From Nostoc sp. CHAB 5834 (lineage in GTDB: Bacteria > Cyanobacteriota > Cyanobacteriia > Cyanobacteriales > Nostocaceae): 64,000 bases of DNA. The stretch is taken from positions 79,150 through 143,149 of the forward strand of contig JAIVFU010000007.1 of NCBI GenBank assembly GCA_020829485.1, written 5' to 3'. The notes under the pieces are model-generated. The model was given only the letters and a program-made list of their open reading frames with translations. It was not told the DNA's origin and made no database searches. Each line of letters starts with the position of its first letter. The stretch's first letter is position 1. Shown here in pieces: positions 45,534 to 53,902 of the stretch. The position numbers and the translations under genes are program-made.

Positions 45534-48116
45534 CTATTTACTAGAGTTAGCTTCAGTGGCTTGATACGCTTGCAGGAGCCTAGCATGATCGAGAGTAAAC
45601 CCTACCTGCATGGCTATCTGGGTAAATAAATCAATTTCAGGCTGTTGCCAATCACGGGGGCCAGAACACTGATGTGCAATTAACAAGCCAAATAGCTGGT
45701 CATCTTTGAGAATGGGTGCTACTAAATTTGCTTTGACACCAAAGGATTCGAGCAGGTTAATGTGACAATCAGCCAAACCAGACTCGTAAATGTTGTTTGT
45801 TGCTAGAACACGACCAGACTGGTACTTTTCTACATAATTTTCAGTGAAACAAGGGTCGTAAATTTTAGACCGCAAAACTTTGGGATAACCTGAAACTACT
45901 GATTCAGCAATTATAATTCCGAACCAATTAGCGTAAAAGCTATAAACCAATACTCGGTCAACACTCAGTGCTTTGCGAACCTCTTCCACAGTGGTTTTAA
46001 TGACATCCTCTTCGTTAAGCGATTGACGAATGCTGCGGGTAATATCCACCAGCAACTGACTTCGCCTACTTTCAGCTTCGATTCGTTGCAGAAGTCTTGC
46101 ATGGTCGAGAGCAAATCCCACTTGCATGGCTATTTGGCCAAATAAATCAATCTCAGATTGTTGCCAATCACGAGGTTTGGAACACTGATGTGCAATTAAT
46201 AAACCAAATAGCTGTTCATCCTTAAGAATAGGGGCTACCAAATTTGCTTTCACAGCAAAGGATTCAAGCAGGCTAATTTCATAATCAGCTAAACCTGCTT
46301 CATAAATGTTATTTATTGCTAAAACGCGACCAGACTGATACTCTTCTACATAGCCTTGACCAAAATATAAATCTTGAATTTCAGATCGCAGAACTTTTGG
46401 ATAAGTGAGGACAACTGATTCGGCAATCACAGTTCCAGAGTAATTAGCATTAAAGCTATAAACCATCACTCGGTCAGTACTTAGTACTTTACGAACCTCT
46501 TCTACAGTGGTTTTCAGGACATCCTCTTCGTTGAGCGATTGGCGAATGCTGCCGATAGTATCCGCCAGCAACTGACTTTGCACACTCTCAGCCTCGATTC
46601 GTTGCAGGAGTCTGGCATGGTCGAGAGCAAATCCCACTTCCATCGCTATTTGGGTACATAAATCAATCTCAGACTGTTGCCAATCACGGGGTCTGGAGCA
46701 TTGATGTGCAACTAATAAGCCAAACAGCTGTTCATCTTTGATAATGGGTGCGACTAAATTTGCTTTTACACCAAAGGATTCTAGCAGGTTAATATGACAA
46801 TCACGCAAACCTGCTTCATAAATGTTGTTTGTAGCTTGAACGCGACCAGACTGATACTTTTCTACATAATCCTGAGCAAAACATGGGTCTAGTATTTCAG
46901 ACCGCAAAACTTTGGGATAACCTGGAACCACTGATTCTGCAATCACAGTTCCAGACCAATTAGCGCCAAATGTATAAACCAGAACGCGATCGCTACCCAG
47001 TGCTTTGCGAACTTCTTCCACGGTGATTTTAATGACATCCTCTTCGTTAAGCGATTGGCGAATGCTGCGGGTAATTTCGATAAATACCTGAGCTATATCT
47101 GCCTTCGTATCAACCTGTTCTAAAAGTTTGGTGTAGTCAAGGGCGAATCCTACTTGTATAGCTATCTGAGTTAACAAATCAATCTCAGACTGCTGCCAAA
47201 AGCGAATTCTAGAACACTGATGTGCAATTAATAAACCGAATAGCTGTTTGCCTTTGAGAATAGGTGTTACTAAATTAGATTTAACAGCAAATTGCTCTAG
47301 CAACTCAATATCATCATCAGTGAGATCGGCTTGATAGATATTATCAATAGCACGGATGGAACCATTCTGATATTTTTCTATATACCCTGCCTCGAACCCA
47401 GGCTCAGAGACTGTAACCCCTAATACTCTGGGTAAACCAGGTGCTACTGACTCAGCGATAAAAGTTCCATTACAACCGGAGTTGAAGCAAAAAATGCTTA
47501 CGCGGTCAATGCTTAAAGCTTTACGAATTTCTTCTGAGGTAATTTTGAGAACATCTTCTTCATTGAATGATTCTCGAACCCATTGCGTAATTTTCCTCAA
47601 TAGTTGGGAGTAATCAGCTTCGGTTTCTTTTTCCTTTACTAAAACTGAAAGCAGTTCTGTGAATAAGTTTATGTTTCTCTCTAACATCACTAATTCATCT
47701 TCGTTAGCGATGAAATATTGAGTAAACTCACTGTCTGGACGTAGCTTGTTTTTGATACTATTAGAAATTGCCGCAGCTTTACTGACTCGATTAATAGCTC
47801 GATTAGTGACAAAAACAGCGATCGCACCTGCTAAAATCGCTGTTACTCCCATACCAGTTAACAAGAGCGACAATTGTCTCTGTAGAGCTAGTTCAGTTTC
47901 TGTTGAACTTGCTGCACTCTCAAGTCTTACTTGCGGAATTTCTTTGGTAATTAAATTAATGCCATAGTAGTAAGTAGCTGTTCCCATTGCAACCACAGGA
48001 AGAACACTAATACTTAGTGCCCAAACAATTGCTTTAGTTTTTAAACTCCATTTTTGTTGCCACAGCCTTTGTTCACGATTTCGTCTTGCTTGGTTCTGAG
48101 AAAAAGACTGATTCAT
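45534..48116 (-). CDS. Membrane protein with four GAF domains, two of DXCF cyanobacteriochrome type
   Basis: 860 residues. Two transmembrane helices (about 29-49 and 83-104) flank a short periplasmic loop; a HAMP-like linker follows (105-165). Four GAF units with 172-residue spacing come next. GAF2 has DPCF (Cys412) and DCHINLL (Cys440-His441). GAF4 has DPCF (Cys756) and DCHINLL (Cys784-His785). These two cysteines are the bilin-attachment and second-Cys positions of DXCF cyanobacteriochromes such as TePixJ. GAF1 (EPGF, DDDIELL) and GAF3 (DLYF, DYEISLL) have lost both. The protein ends ten residues after GAF4 with no kinase, GGDEF or methyl-accepting domain. Likely a blue/green light sensor or light-modulated scaffold; bilin binding is inferred from motifs only. 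Confidence 0.85.
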   Translation of the reverse strand: MNQSFSQNQARRNREQRLWQQKWSLKTKAIVWALSISVLPVVAMGTATYYYGINLITKEIPQVRLESAASSTETELALQRQLSLLLTGMGVTAILAGAIAVFVTNRAINRVSKAAAISNSIKNKLRPDSEFTQYFIANEDELVMLERNINLFTELLSVLVKEKETEADYSQLLRKITQWVRESFNEEDVLKITSEEIRKALSIDRVSIFCFNSGCNGTFIAESVAPGLPRVLGVTVSEPGFEAGYIEKYQNGSIRAIDNIYQADLTDDDIELLEQFAVKSNLVTPILKGKQLFGLLIAHQCSRIRFWQQSEIDLLTQIAIQVGFALDYTKLLEQVDTKADIAQVFIEITRSIRQSLNEEDVIKITVEEVRKALGSDRVLVYTFGANWSGTVIAESVVPGYPKVLRSEILDPCFAQDYVEKYQSGRVQATNNIYEAGLRDCHINLLESFGVKANLVAPIIKDEQLFGLLVAHQCSRPRDWQQSEIDLCTQIAMEVGFALDHARLLQRIEAESVQSQLLADTIGSIRQSLNEEDVLKTTVEEVRKVLSTDRVMVYSFNANYSGTVIAESVVLTYPKVLRSEIQDLYFGQGYVEEYQSGRVLAINNIYEAGLADYEISLLESFAVKANLVAPILKDEQLFGLLIAHQCSKPRDWQQSEIDLFGQIAMQVGFALDHARLLQRIEAESRRSQLLVDITRSIRQSLNEEDVIKTTVEEVRKALSVDRVLVYSFYANWFGIIIAESVVSGYPKVLRSKIYDPCFTENYVEKYQSGRVLATNNIYESGLADCHINLLESFGVKANLVAPILKDDQLFGLLIAHQCSGPRDWQQPEIDLFTQIAMQVGFTLDHARLLQAYQATEANSSK

Positions 48117-48459
48117 AAATGAAACCTGAATTGCTGCAATTGAGAATCAAGTAAATAGCCTCTCCACCAAATTCTACACAAAACTTATTAAACAAGGATT
48201 GGCTTTCAGGAGTATTTTGCGCCACTAACCTTTTACGTCATGCCCCATAAAGCTTTTGTTGCCTTTGACCTCAAAAAAAATCATGTCTGATTAACGGGCT
48301 TGTTAACAATACAAATGCATCGTGATGTGGATTAACGAAAATTCGTTGTTTCAGGCTTTTTTTAATTATCCTGCGATCGTAAAACCACGTAATTTATTCT
48401 ATGGTTGATAGTGTGCAATACTTGGGTTAGGCTGCGTCTTGGCACTAATTTCTAAAAGC
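48117..48459. other. Intergenic, no gene seen
   Basis: Leader of the four-GAF gene; AT-rich. A weak inverted repeat, ATTAACGAAAATTCGTT, lies near 48331-48347. No coding frame supported. Confidence 0.4.
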
Positions 48460-49062
48460 TCAAAATTTATTTTTTAATTGTCGCAATTGCGACATTTTCC
48501 AGAAATAGCTAGAAATCCAATTGGTAATAATGTGAGCGACAATCGGCACTAATAAGTTACCAGTGAACAGGGCACTATATGCGAATATCATCCCGACAAT
48601 TGTTGCCCAAATCACATAAGGCCATTGTTGGGAACCACTAAGATGCAAGATGCCAAAGCAAAGACTAGATACAATGACAGCCAGATGATCTAAGCCTAAA
48701 GCAGGCAGCATTACACCTCTAAATAATAATTCTTCACTTAATCCCGGTAGTAACCCCAGCCAAATTAAGTCTGGTAACGCTAAGGGCTTTAGTACCACTT
48801 CTAGATAATAATCTGCACTTTTCCGATAGGCAGTCCAAAGGCGATAAGCTACGCCACTTAATGCGGTGATGGCGAATCCTAACCCTACACCTAACAGCAA
48901 CTCTCTTTGGTTCAAGTCCCAAGAAAATATGGAAAAGTTGCCAAGGTATAACGAGAGTTTGGCGACTATCAACAAAATGATTGCAGTCGCTCCCATCGCC
49001 CCAAGTACTTGGATGCGCGTCAGGTATGGAATTTCTGGTTTTTGCTTTTGTTGTTCAATCAC
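48460..49062 (-). CDS. CPBP-family intramembrane metalloprotease
   Basis: 200 residues with six or so hydrophobic helices. CPBP/Rce1 motifs are visible: GLSEELLFRGVMLP (EExxxR, metal and catalytic Glu), FGILHLSG (second motif His) and VPIVAHIITNW (HxxxN-type third motif). Members are membrane proteases; in bacteria they process peptides or act in bacteriocin self-immunity. Substrate unknown. Monocistronic; a heptamer tandem repeat separates it from DUF3326. Confidence 0.9.
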   Translation of the reverse strand: MIEQQKQKPEIPYLTRIQVLGAMGATAIILLIVAKLSLYLGNFSIFSWDLNQRELLLGVGLGFAITALSGVAYRLWTAYRKSADYYLEVVLKPLALPDLIWLGLLPGLSEELLFRGVMLPALGLDHLAVIVSSLCFGILHLSGSQQWPYVIWATIVGMIFAYSALFTGNLLVPIVAHIITNWISSYFWKMSQLRQLKNKF

Positions 49063-49092
49063 GGGTTTTAGGGGGCAGGGGGCAAGGGGAGA

Positions 49093-49150
49093 ATGACTAA
49101 TGACTAATGACTAATGACTAATGACTAATAACAAATGACTAATGACTAAT
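49093..49150. repeat. Heptamer tandem repeat TGACTAA
   Basis: Eight or so copies of TGACTAA (one variant TAACAAA). The last copies encode the final codons (ISH and stop) of the DUF3326 gene on the minus strand, so the repeat has grown into the coding region. Confidence 0.9.
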
Positions 49151-50203
49151 TGGCTGCAAAGGTAATAAGTTGGGACGGAGAGCGCAGGGATTGATGCCTG
49201 CTTTGTTTGCTACCAATACACCTACTGCTTCTAAATATGAGTTTACCTGTATAGATTTGATCCCCAACGGTTGGGGAGGAACTTTTATAAGAGTTTTATT
49301 TTCTTCTACTGTAATTATTTGGCATTGTTTTTGGCTTAAACTCAGTAAGGCACTGCTACCACAAGCATTTGCTGGTACGATCGCAGCATCTACTTCATCT
49401 ACCCAAATATCTTCTTGCTGCGATCCGATTGCTCCTCTCTCTACTATAAATTGTGGCGCACGGCTTAATCCTACAAGGACGCATGGCAAAAAGGTATAGC
49501 CCAATTCTTCGGCGGCGGAACGGGGAGATAAATCAGGTTGCGGAGGTTCACTCAAAAGGGCGGGAGAATGGGCGCAAGGAATTTGAAAGGTTCGCACTAG
49601 CAAATGGCTAATTACGGCTTCTGCACCCGCCAGAGAATCTACGCCTTCACCTTGGCGATATTTTTGTACTGCTTCCTCATCCATATCATCGGGGAAACGG
49701 GCTACAACTGCGATCGCTTCTGCCCCCGTTTTTTTAATTAATATCTCGGATGCCCGTAACAAGCTATCTGGGTTGCCAATTGTTCCCCAACTAGCTCCCG
49801 ATGGTGTAGTCCGTAATTCTACATTTAATGGCGCATCAGTAATTACATAATCTGTTAAGGTCAATCCCAGAGTTGCTCTAACTGCATCTGCTGCTTGTAT
49901 ATGTCGTAGCCGCAACTCTGGCTCAATGGCTTGGTCTAAAAGCAAACCTACTTTGTTGTTGCGGACTGGACGCAAACCCCAGCATCCAGAGGCAAATTTG
50001 TCAAGTCCGTAACCTTCAACATAGAAAGCGTTTGGAAGATTCCAGTATAGACTTGCGCCATTAAGGACATTGGGGTGAGTAATTAGGCGATCGCAAACCT
50101 GTGCTATAACTTTGGCAACAGGTAAAGCATCTCCTGCATAACCCCCAATGGCAGCCCCAACGCCAGTTGGTACAATTAAGATAGCAGTGTAGGGACGATT
50201 CAT
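49139..50203 (-). CDS. DUF3326-domain protein
   Basis: 354 residues matching the cyanobacterial/plant DUF3326 family: MNRPYTAILIVPTGVGAAIG at the start, VLNGASLYWNLPNAFYVEGY, NNKVGLLLDQAIEPELRLRH, AEAIAVVARFPDDMD, and AVGVLVANKAGINPCALRP at the end. Soluble, enzyme-like (a glycine-rich GVGAAIGGYAGDA loop), but no reaction is known. The extreme C terminus is encoded in a tandem repeat. No co-directional partner. Confidence 0.88.
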   Translation of the reverse strand: MNRPYTAILIVPTGVGAAIGGYAGDALPVAKVIAQVCDRLITHPNVLNGASLYWNLPNAFYVEGYGLDKFASGCWGLRPVRNNKVGLLLDQAIEPELRLRHIQAADAVRATLGLTLTDYVITDAPLNVELRTTPSGASWGTIGNPDSLLRASEILIKKTGAEAIAVVARFPDDMDEEAVQKYRQGEGVDSLAGAEAVISHLLVRTFQIPCAHSPALLSEPPQPDLSPRSAAEELGYTFLPCVLVGLSRAPQFIVERGAIGSQQEDIWVDEVDAAIVPANACGSSALLSLSQKQCQIITVEENKTLIKVPPQPLGIKSIQVNSYLEAVGVLVANKAGINPCALRPNLLPLQPISH

Positions 50204-50244
50204 TTTAAGTTATTTCCCACTCTCTAGGGCTATTTCGTTCTAGA

Positions 50245-50566
50245 TATAGCGGTTCCCACTCAGATGTGGTACAAAATTATATCGCCAAGTGTAGGGGCAC
50301 GGCACTGCCCATTGGTGTCAACTTAAGCTAAAAATCGCTTATCTGTTGGCTTCCACGCCCGCCCAGAAATAAATTTTAGAGGCTTATAGCTAAAGTCTAC
50401 TGAAGTAGACTAAATATTCCTAAAAATCTTTAGTCATCTTTAGATGACTTTAGCTATTAGCAAGGAACTTCAGTTCCTTGCGGGACATGGTTTTTACGTT
50501 AAGTTGACACCTATGGGCACTGCCATGCCCCTACGGATGTACTTCACATAAACGAGAACCGCTATA
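50245..50566. repeat. Beta-family element split by a gamma element
   Basis: Ends TATAGCGGTTCCCACTCAG and AACGAGAACCGCTATA are inverted. Its central palindrome GGGGCACGGCACTGCC..ATGCCCC is split by the gamma element. Compare the intact copy at 18215. Confidence 0.85.
50310..50515. repeat. Gamma-family element with cloverleaf, innermost
   Basis: 206 bp. Ends CATTGGTGTCAACTTAAGC and GTTAAGTTGACACCTATG; 9-bp duplication GGCACTGCC at 50301-50309 and 50516-50524. The cloverleaf at 50358-50483 is in the opposite orientation to copy 1, with hairpins AGTCTACTGAAGTAGACT, AGTCATCTTTAGATGACT and AAGGAACTTCAGTTCCTT. Confidence 0.88.
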
Positions 50567-50719
50567 TAAACCGCCCAGAAATAAAATCCGTTAAAACGGG
50601 CTATAATCTTTTCTCAGTAGTCTTAAGACGACTTTTGCTATTAGACTCAGAATTCATTCTGAGGCGGGCTAGATGAAAATGAAATAACCTTTGCCCACTC
50701 TCAACTTTTAATTTCTAAC

Positions 50720-50926
50720 TTAGCAGTGGTTCAATGCCCCGCTATCGCTAACAGCACTCTTTGTCACCACAGCTTCGACTGTAGCTTTTTGTTCATCAGC
50801 ATCCACAGAAGTAACTGCCCAACGCAGAGGTTCGCCTTGTTTCTTCAACTCTGTTTCAATTACTTTTAGTAACTCTGCGGGAGTTGCTTGTAAATCAATT
50901 TCTGCGGTAATAAAATGAGTCGTCAT
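50720..50926 (-). CDS. Small conserved-looking hypothetical protein
   Basis: 68 residues: THFITAEIDLQATPAELLKV, ETELKKQGEPLRWAVTSVDA and KATVEAVVTKSA, ending in SGALNHC. Predicted beta-alpha-beta-beta, soluble. Clean codon use and no overlap with repeats support a real gene. No family recognised. Confidence 0.6.
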   Translation of the reverse strand: MTTHFITAEIDLQATPAELLKVIETELKKQGEPLRWAVTSVDADEQKATVEAVVTKSAVSDSGALNHC

Positions 50927-51042
50927 CTTGGTAAATCCTGTTGATTTGTAATTTCTAGAATAGCTGATATCAGTTGCGATGAAATAATTATGTAATTTCT
51001 CAGATTTGGTAATGTTAAGTGAGCAGTTATTAATAATTAAAG

Positions 51043-51211
51043 TATATAGCCATTTTCAATCTAGTGAAGTACAAGTATGCAAATAGACCTAACCCCCTAA
51101 CCCCCAACTCGTCGCGGGAAGGGGGAAAAATTCAAAGCCTCTCTCCTTTTAGGAGAGAGGTTTGGAGAGAGGTCAAAATTGTACCTCACGCTTATCGAGA
51201 ACGGCTATATA
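51043..51211. repeat. Beta-like element with a different interior
   Basis: Ends TATATAGCCATTTTC and GAGAACGGCTATATA, inverted. The interior is shared with delta copy 2: ACCCCCAACTCGTCGCGGGA and CAAAGCCTCTCTCCTTTTAG. This shows interiors being swapped between families. Confidence 0.7.
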
Positions 51212-51232
51212 CTGACAACTGTTTACTAATTA

Positions 51233-51556
51233 TTAATCTTTACCAAATTGCAACTGATAAAGTACGTCTTCTTTTTCCGTCTGAATTTTCAAATCAGAAA
51301 GGGGTTTAGCAACACAAAGCAATACGTAACCTTGCTTTTGCAAATCAGGACTAACGCCCATACCATCAGTTTGATCCACAGTTCCCTGGCTTATTTGACC
51401 GGCGCAAGTTGTGCAAACACCAGCATTACAAGAACTCGGCAATTCTAAACCAGCAGCATCGGCAACTGATAATATCGTTTCATTTTCAGGAACTTGCAAG
51501 GTATGAATTTTGCCTTGGTGATCAATTTCTACGGTGTAAATTTTGGGCATATACAA
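51233..51556 (-). CDS. [2Fe-2S] plant-type ferredoxin
   Basis: 107 residues (start M1 or M3, MPKIYTVEID). Cluster ligands C43, C48, C51 (SSCNAGVCTTCAG) and C81 (YVLLCVAKP) follow the CX4CX2CX29C pattern of plant-type ferredoxins. It differs from the major PetF in the loop (QGTVDQTDGMGVSPDLQKQG) and C-terminal region (KIQTEKEDVLYQLQFGKD), so it is probably a minor isoform feeding a specific reductase. A Fe-S assembly role is less likely because the cluster pattern is photosynthetic-type. Monocistronic. Confidence 0.92.
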   Translation of the reverse strand: MYMPKIYTVEIDHQGKIHTLQVPENETILSVADAAGLELPSSCNAGVCTTCAGQISQGTVDQTDGMGVSPDLQKQGYVLLCVAKPLSDLKIQTEKEDVLYQLQFGKD

Positions 51557-51632
51557 AACAAGCGTGATGCAACGGACAAATTTCTTAGTCTATCTGAATT
51601 AGTTAAAAATATCCATATATTATCATAAAAAT

Positions 51633-51800
51633 TTAGGTAAAAGCATAAAGCTTAAATTGATATTTGTCCTGTACCTTCTTAATGGCATAAAGAAAGACTT
51701 CGCGGCATTCTAAGCGCGTTAGGCGAAATTCGCGGTTATTGCAGCGAGTCGTGATGTGATAGCAAAAACCTGATTGTAAATTGCGTTTTGAGCGAGACAT
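51633..51800 (-). pseudogene. 5' fragment of a REP-associated (Y1/IS200-like) transposase
   Basis: About 55 residues from the ATG giving MSRSKRNLQSGFCYHITTRC, then NNREFRLTRLECREVFLYAI and DKYQFKLYAFT before a stop. This is the N-terminal part of the RAYT/Y1-transposase family, lacking the HUH (His-x-His) motif and catalytic Tyr, so it is inactive. An epsilon element begins 35 bp upstream of it. Confidence 0.75.
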
Positions 51801-51834
51801 GAAAAAAATTATTAAAATACCACGTTTGCTATAA

Positions 51835-51926
51835 TAGACATCTCCGAAAATGAATGTAGAGACGTTGCAATGCAACGTCTCTACAAGGGTTTCAGATAAC
51901 GCATAATTAATTTCTGGAGATGTCTA
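51835..51926. repeat. Epsilon-family element, copy 2
   Basis: 92 bp, ends TAGACATCTCC/GGAGATGTCTA, about 97% identical by eye to 15973-16063. The central hairpin is perfect here (GAGACGTTGCA/TGCAACGTCTC), whereas copy 1 has two substitutions. Confidence 0.88.
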
Positions 51927-51965
51927 ATGCACTCACCAACAAACTTTAGTCATCAATGTTACAAT

Positions 51966-52112
51966 GTTGACTCTTAAGGTTACAACATAAAGCCTTAGAG
52001 CTAGAACATAAAGGCTTAAGGTTACAACATTAAGGCTTCAGGTTATAACATAAAGCCTTAGAGCTAGAACATAAAGCCTTAGAGCTAGAACATAAAGCCT
52101 TAAAGTTAAAGC
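51966..52112. repeat. 21-bp minisatellite, seven units
   Basis: Units such as ATAAAGCCTTAGAGCTAGAA followed by C, repeated about seven times with variants (CTTAAGGTTACAAC). Contiguous, without spacers, so not a CRISPR. One + frame reads heptapeptides KALELEH in most units but contains two stops. Confidence 0.85.
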
Positions 52113-52152
52113 AACATGGAATACAGACCATTTGTAGGGGCATAGCAATGCT

Positions 52153-52358
52153 CATAAGTGTCAACTTAAGTTCAAACGCTTATCCCATAGGCGTTTTACC
52201 CCCCTTAATCCCCCCGATGCATTGGGGGAAAAAAGAAATCTAGTTCCCTCCCCAATGCATCGGGGAGGGTTAGGGTGGGGTGACGCGGTGAGTGATGGAA
52301 AGCCAGAGAACTGAATATCACGTCTTGGCAAGGGTTTCACGTTAAGTTGACAATTATG
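52153..52358. repeat. Gamma-family element, tandem pair member 1
   Basis: 206 bp; ends CATAAGTGTCAACTTAAG and GTTAAGTTGACAATTATG; flanked by AGCAATGCT at 52144-52152 and 52359-52367. Interior as at 39009. Confidence 0.85.
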
Positions 52359-52367
52359 AGCAATGCT

Positions 52368-52571
52368 CATAATTGTCAACTTAACGTAAAAACCATGTCC
52401 CGCAAGGAACTGAAGTTCCTTGCTAATAGCGAAAGTCTTCTTTTAATGACTAAATAATCCGAAAAATCTTTAGTCTACTTCAGTAGACTTTAGCTATTAG
52501 CCTTGAACTAAAGTTCAAGGCGGGTGAGTCAGCTAACAGTTAACCCACTTTTGCTTATTTGGACACCAATG
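52368..52571. repeat. Gamma-family element with cloverleaf, tandem pair member 2
   Basis: 204 bp; begins CATAATTGTCAACTTAACG right after the shared AGCAATGCT and ends GGACACCAATG followed by another AGCAATGCT (52572-52580). Contains a cloverleaf (52398-52533). 52581-52764 is AT-rich with no gene. Confidence 0.85.
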
Positions 52572-52764
52572 AGCAATGCTGTGCGCTATTATCTATTGCT
52601 TAAACATAATATTATTTTGCTGAAAATCAACCTTTGATGATTAAATTCCGAGAAATTACGGACATAATTAAAAACTTTTACTAAAAAAATGCGCTTTTTG
52701 CTGAACCAGAATCCAGGTTGATTGAGACAAAATAGCTCTGTAAAGCTTTTAAAAGTGTAAAATT

Positions 52765-53166
52765 ATGACTCGAAGAAAACGTAATTCCCGGATTTTAGAA
52801 AAAGCTGAGTTTAGAGTTGCCGGTCTGAAAGCTATCGATCCAAAGATCAATTTTGATGATACTCACAACTTGCAAAACCTGACTCAATTAATAGACAATT
52901 TTCACAATATGCTTGATGATTATAACGCTGCTATAGCTATGATTGACTCTTCTAGAAAAAAGCTGGATGAGATGGAAAAAACCTTAAGTCAGATTTCAGA
53001 CAAAATGCTGATGGGGGTTGGTTTCAAATACGGCAAAAACAGCAACGAATATGAACTTGCAGGTGGTGTTCGAGACAGCGAACGTATCCGTAAAAGCAGA
53101 TTGACACGCTTGAAATCAAACACAGATAAAATATTAGATGAAAAGGCAATAACCGCCACGCCCTAA
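52765..53166 (+). CDS. Hypothetical coiled-coil protein
   Basis: 133 residues. Basic start (MTRRKRNSRILEKAEFRVAG), a helical middle (NLTQLIDNFHNMLDDYNAAI, DSSRKKLDEMEKTLSQISDK) and a conserved-looking tail (GVGFKYGKNSNEYELAGGVR, SERIRKSR). The tail pattern recurs in small cyanobacterial proteins of unknown function, as far as I recall. Soluble. Stands alone between repeat DNA and DUF3318. Confidence 0.65.
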   Translation: MTRRKRNSRILEKAEFRVAGLKAIDPKINFDDTHNLQNLTQLIDNFHNMLDDYNAAIAMIDSSRKKLDEMEKTLSQISDKMLMGVGFKYGKNSNEYELAGGVRDSERIRKSRLTRLKSNTDKILDEKAITATP

Positions 53167-53296
53167 CGGGAAGTCAAAAGTTAACACTGAGCGAAGTCGA
53201 AGTGTCAAAAAGCCACTCAACTATCGCACCGTAGCTATTTATATAAAGCCTTTTCAATTTAAAGGTGCTACAAATGAGCAGCACAGACGTTTATTT

Positions 53297-53902
53297 TCAC
53301 TTGTTATAACTTTCTGGCATACCTACTGGCGACAATCCTGCGATCGCTCGTAAGTTTTGGCAACGAATCAACTCAGTAAAATTTAAACCAGAACGCCTTT
53401 CAATTTTGGCTACCCCTTCAATTGCAGATAACAGGTGTTGTGCAGCTTCAACTTCTGAATAGCCGCGCCGTTGTGCTATGCGAATTGCTGCGGCATCAGC
53501 ATTTAACTCTGACTCTTGAGATTTATTAGTGCGCCAGATCCGAAAAGCAGCGATCGCACTTAATCCCCCAGCTACGGCTACACCCACCACATCTGATTGT
53601 GTTGCTTCTAATAATCCGCCTAACAGCCCCGCCAGTACTACGCCTTGATAAATGTCGGGTTTAAACCACTTCACGCCCGTCAACCAGCTAACCATCTGCA
53701 ATAGCAGCAAGTCTCGTTGCGGCTTGGTCAGACTACGCCACAAATCAAAATTAATATATATCGGTCGCGCCTGATTCCAGGGTTGGGGAAAGGAGGCGTA
53801 AATCACTTTTGCTTGCTCTGGCTTACTAACGATTTTTGTCGTCATCCGACCAGAGGCAGGCATCACATCTAACAAACGACGAATTTCAACATTTGGCTCC
53901 AT
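53297..53902 (-). CDS. DUF3318-domain membrane protein
   Basis: 201 residues matching the cyanobacterial DUF3318 family: MEPNVEIRRLLDVMPASGRM, KIVSKPEQAKVIYASFPQPW, YINFDLWRSLTKPQRDLLLL, two hydrophobic segments (QGVVLAGLLGGLLEAT, VVGVAVAGGLSAIAAFRIW), and a C-terminal helical part with ESELNADAAAIRIAQRRGYS. The ELNADAAA segment resembles the third helix of membrane-bound M48-like peptidases, but the HExxH motif is absent, so activity is unlikely. Function unknown. Confidence 0.85.
   Translation of the reverse strand: MEPNVEIRRLLDVMPASGRMTTKIVSKPEQAKVIYASFPQPWNQARPIYINFDLWRSLTKPQRDLLLLQMVSWLTGVKWFKPDIYQGVVLAGLLGGLLEATQSDVVGVAVAGGLSAIAAFRIWRTNKSQESELNADAAAIRIAQRRGYSEVEAAQHLLSAIEGVAKIERRSGLNFTELIRCQNLRAIAGLSPVGMPESYNK

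Larger units (their letters stand above)
50225..50693. repeat. Alpha-family element split by a beta element
   Basis: Ends TAGGGCTATTTCGTTCT and AAAATGAAATAACCTTTG (degenerate inverted repeats), flanked by the 9-bp duplication CCCACTCTC at 50216-50224 and 50694-50702. Its cloverleaf (about 50571-50666) is intact, but a beta element interrupts the left arm at 50245-50566. Compare the uninterrupted copy at 26917. Confidence 0.85.

Noticed and set aside
46049..47084. Treating all four GAF domains as bilin-binding
   Set aside because: GAF1 and GAF3 lack both the DXCF cysteine and the CH pair, so only GAF2 and GAF4 are proposed.
48866..49096. A 76-codon + strand frame
   Set aside because: Antisense to the CPBP protease gene and extending into tandem repeats.
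51966..52112. Possible CRISPR array
   Set aside because: The repeats are contiguous 21-mers with no spacers, no leader and no cas genes.
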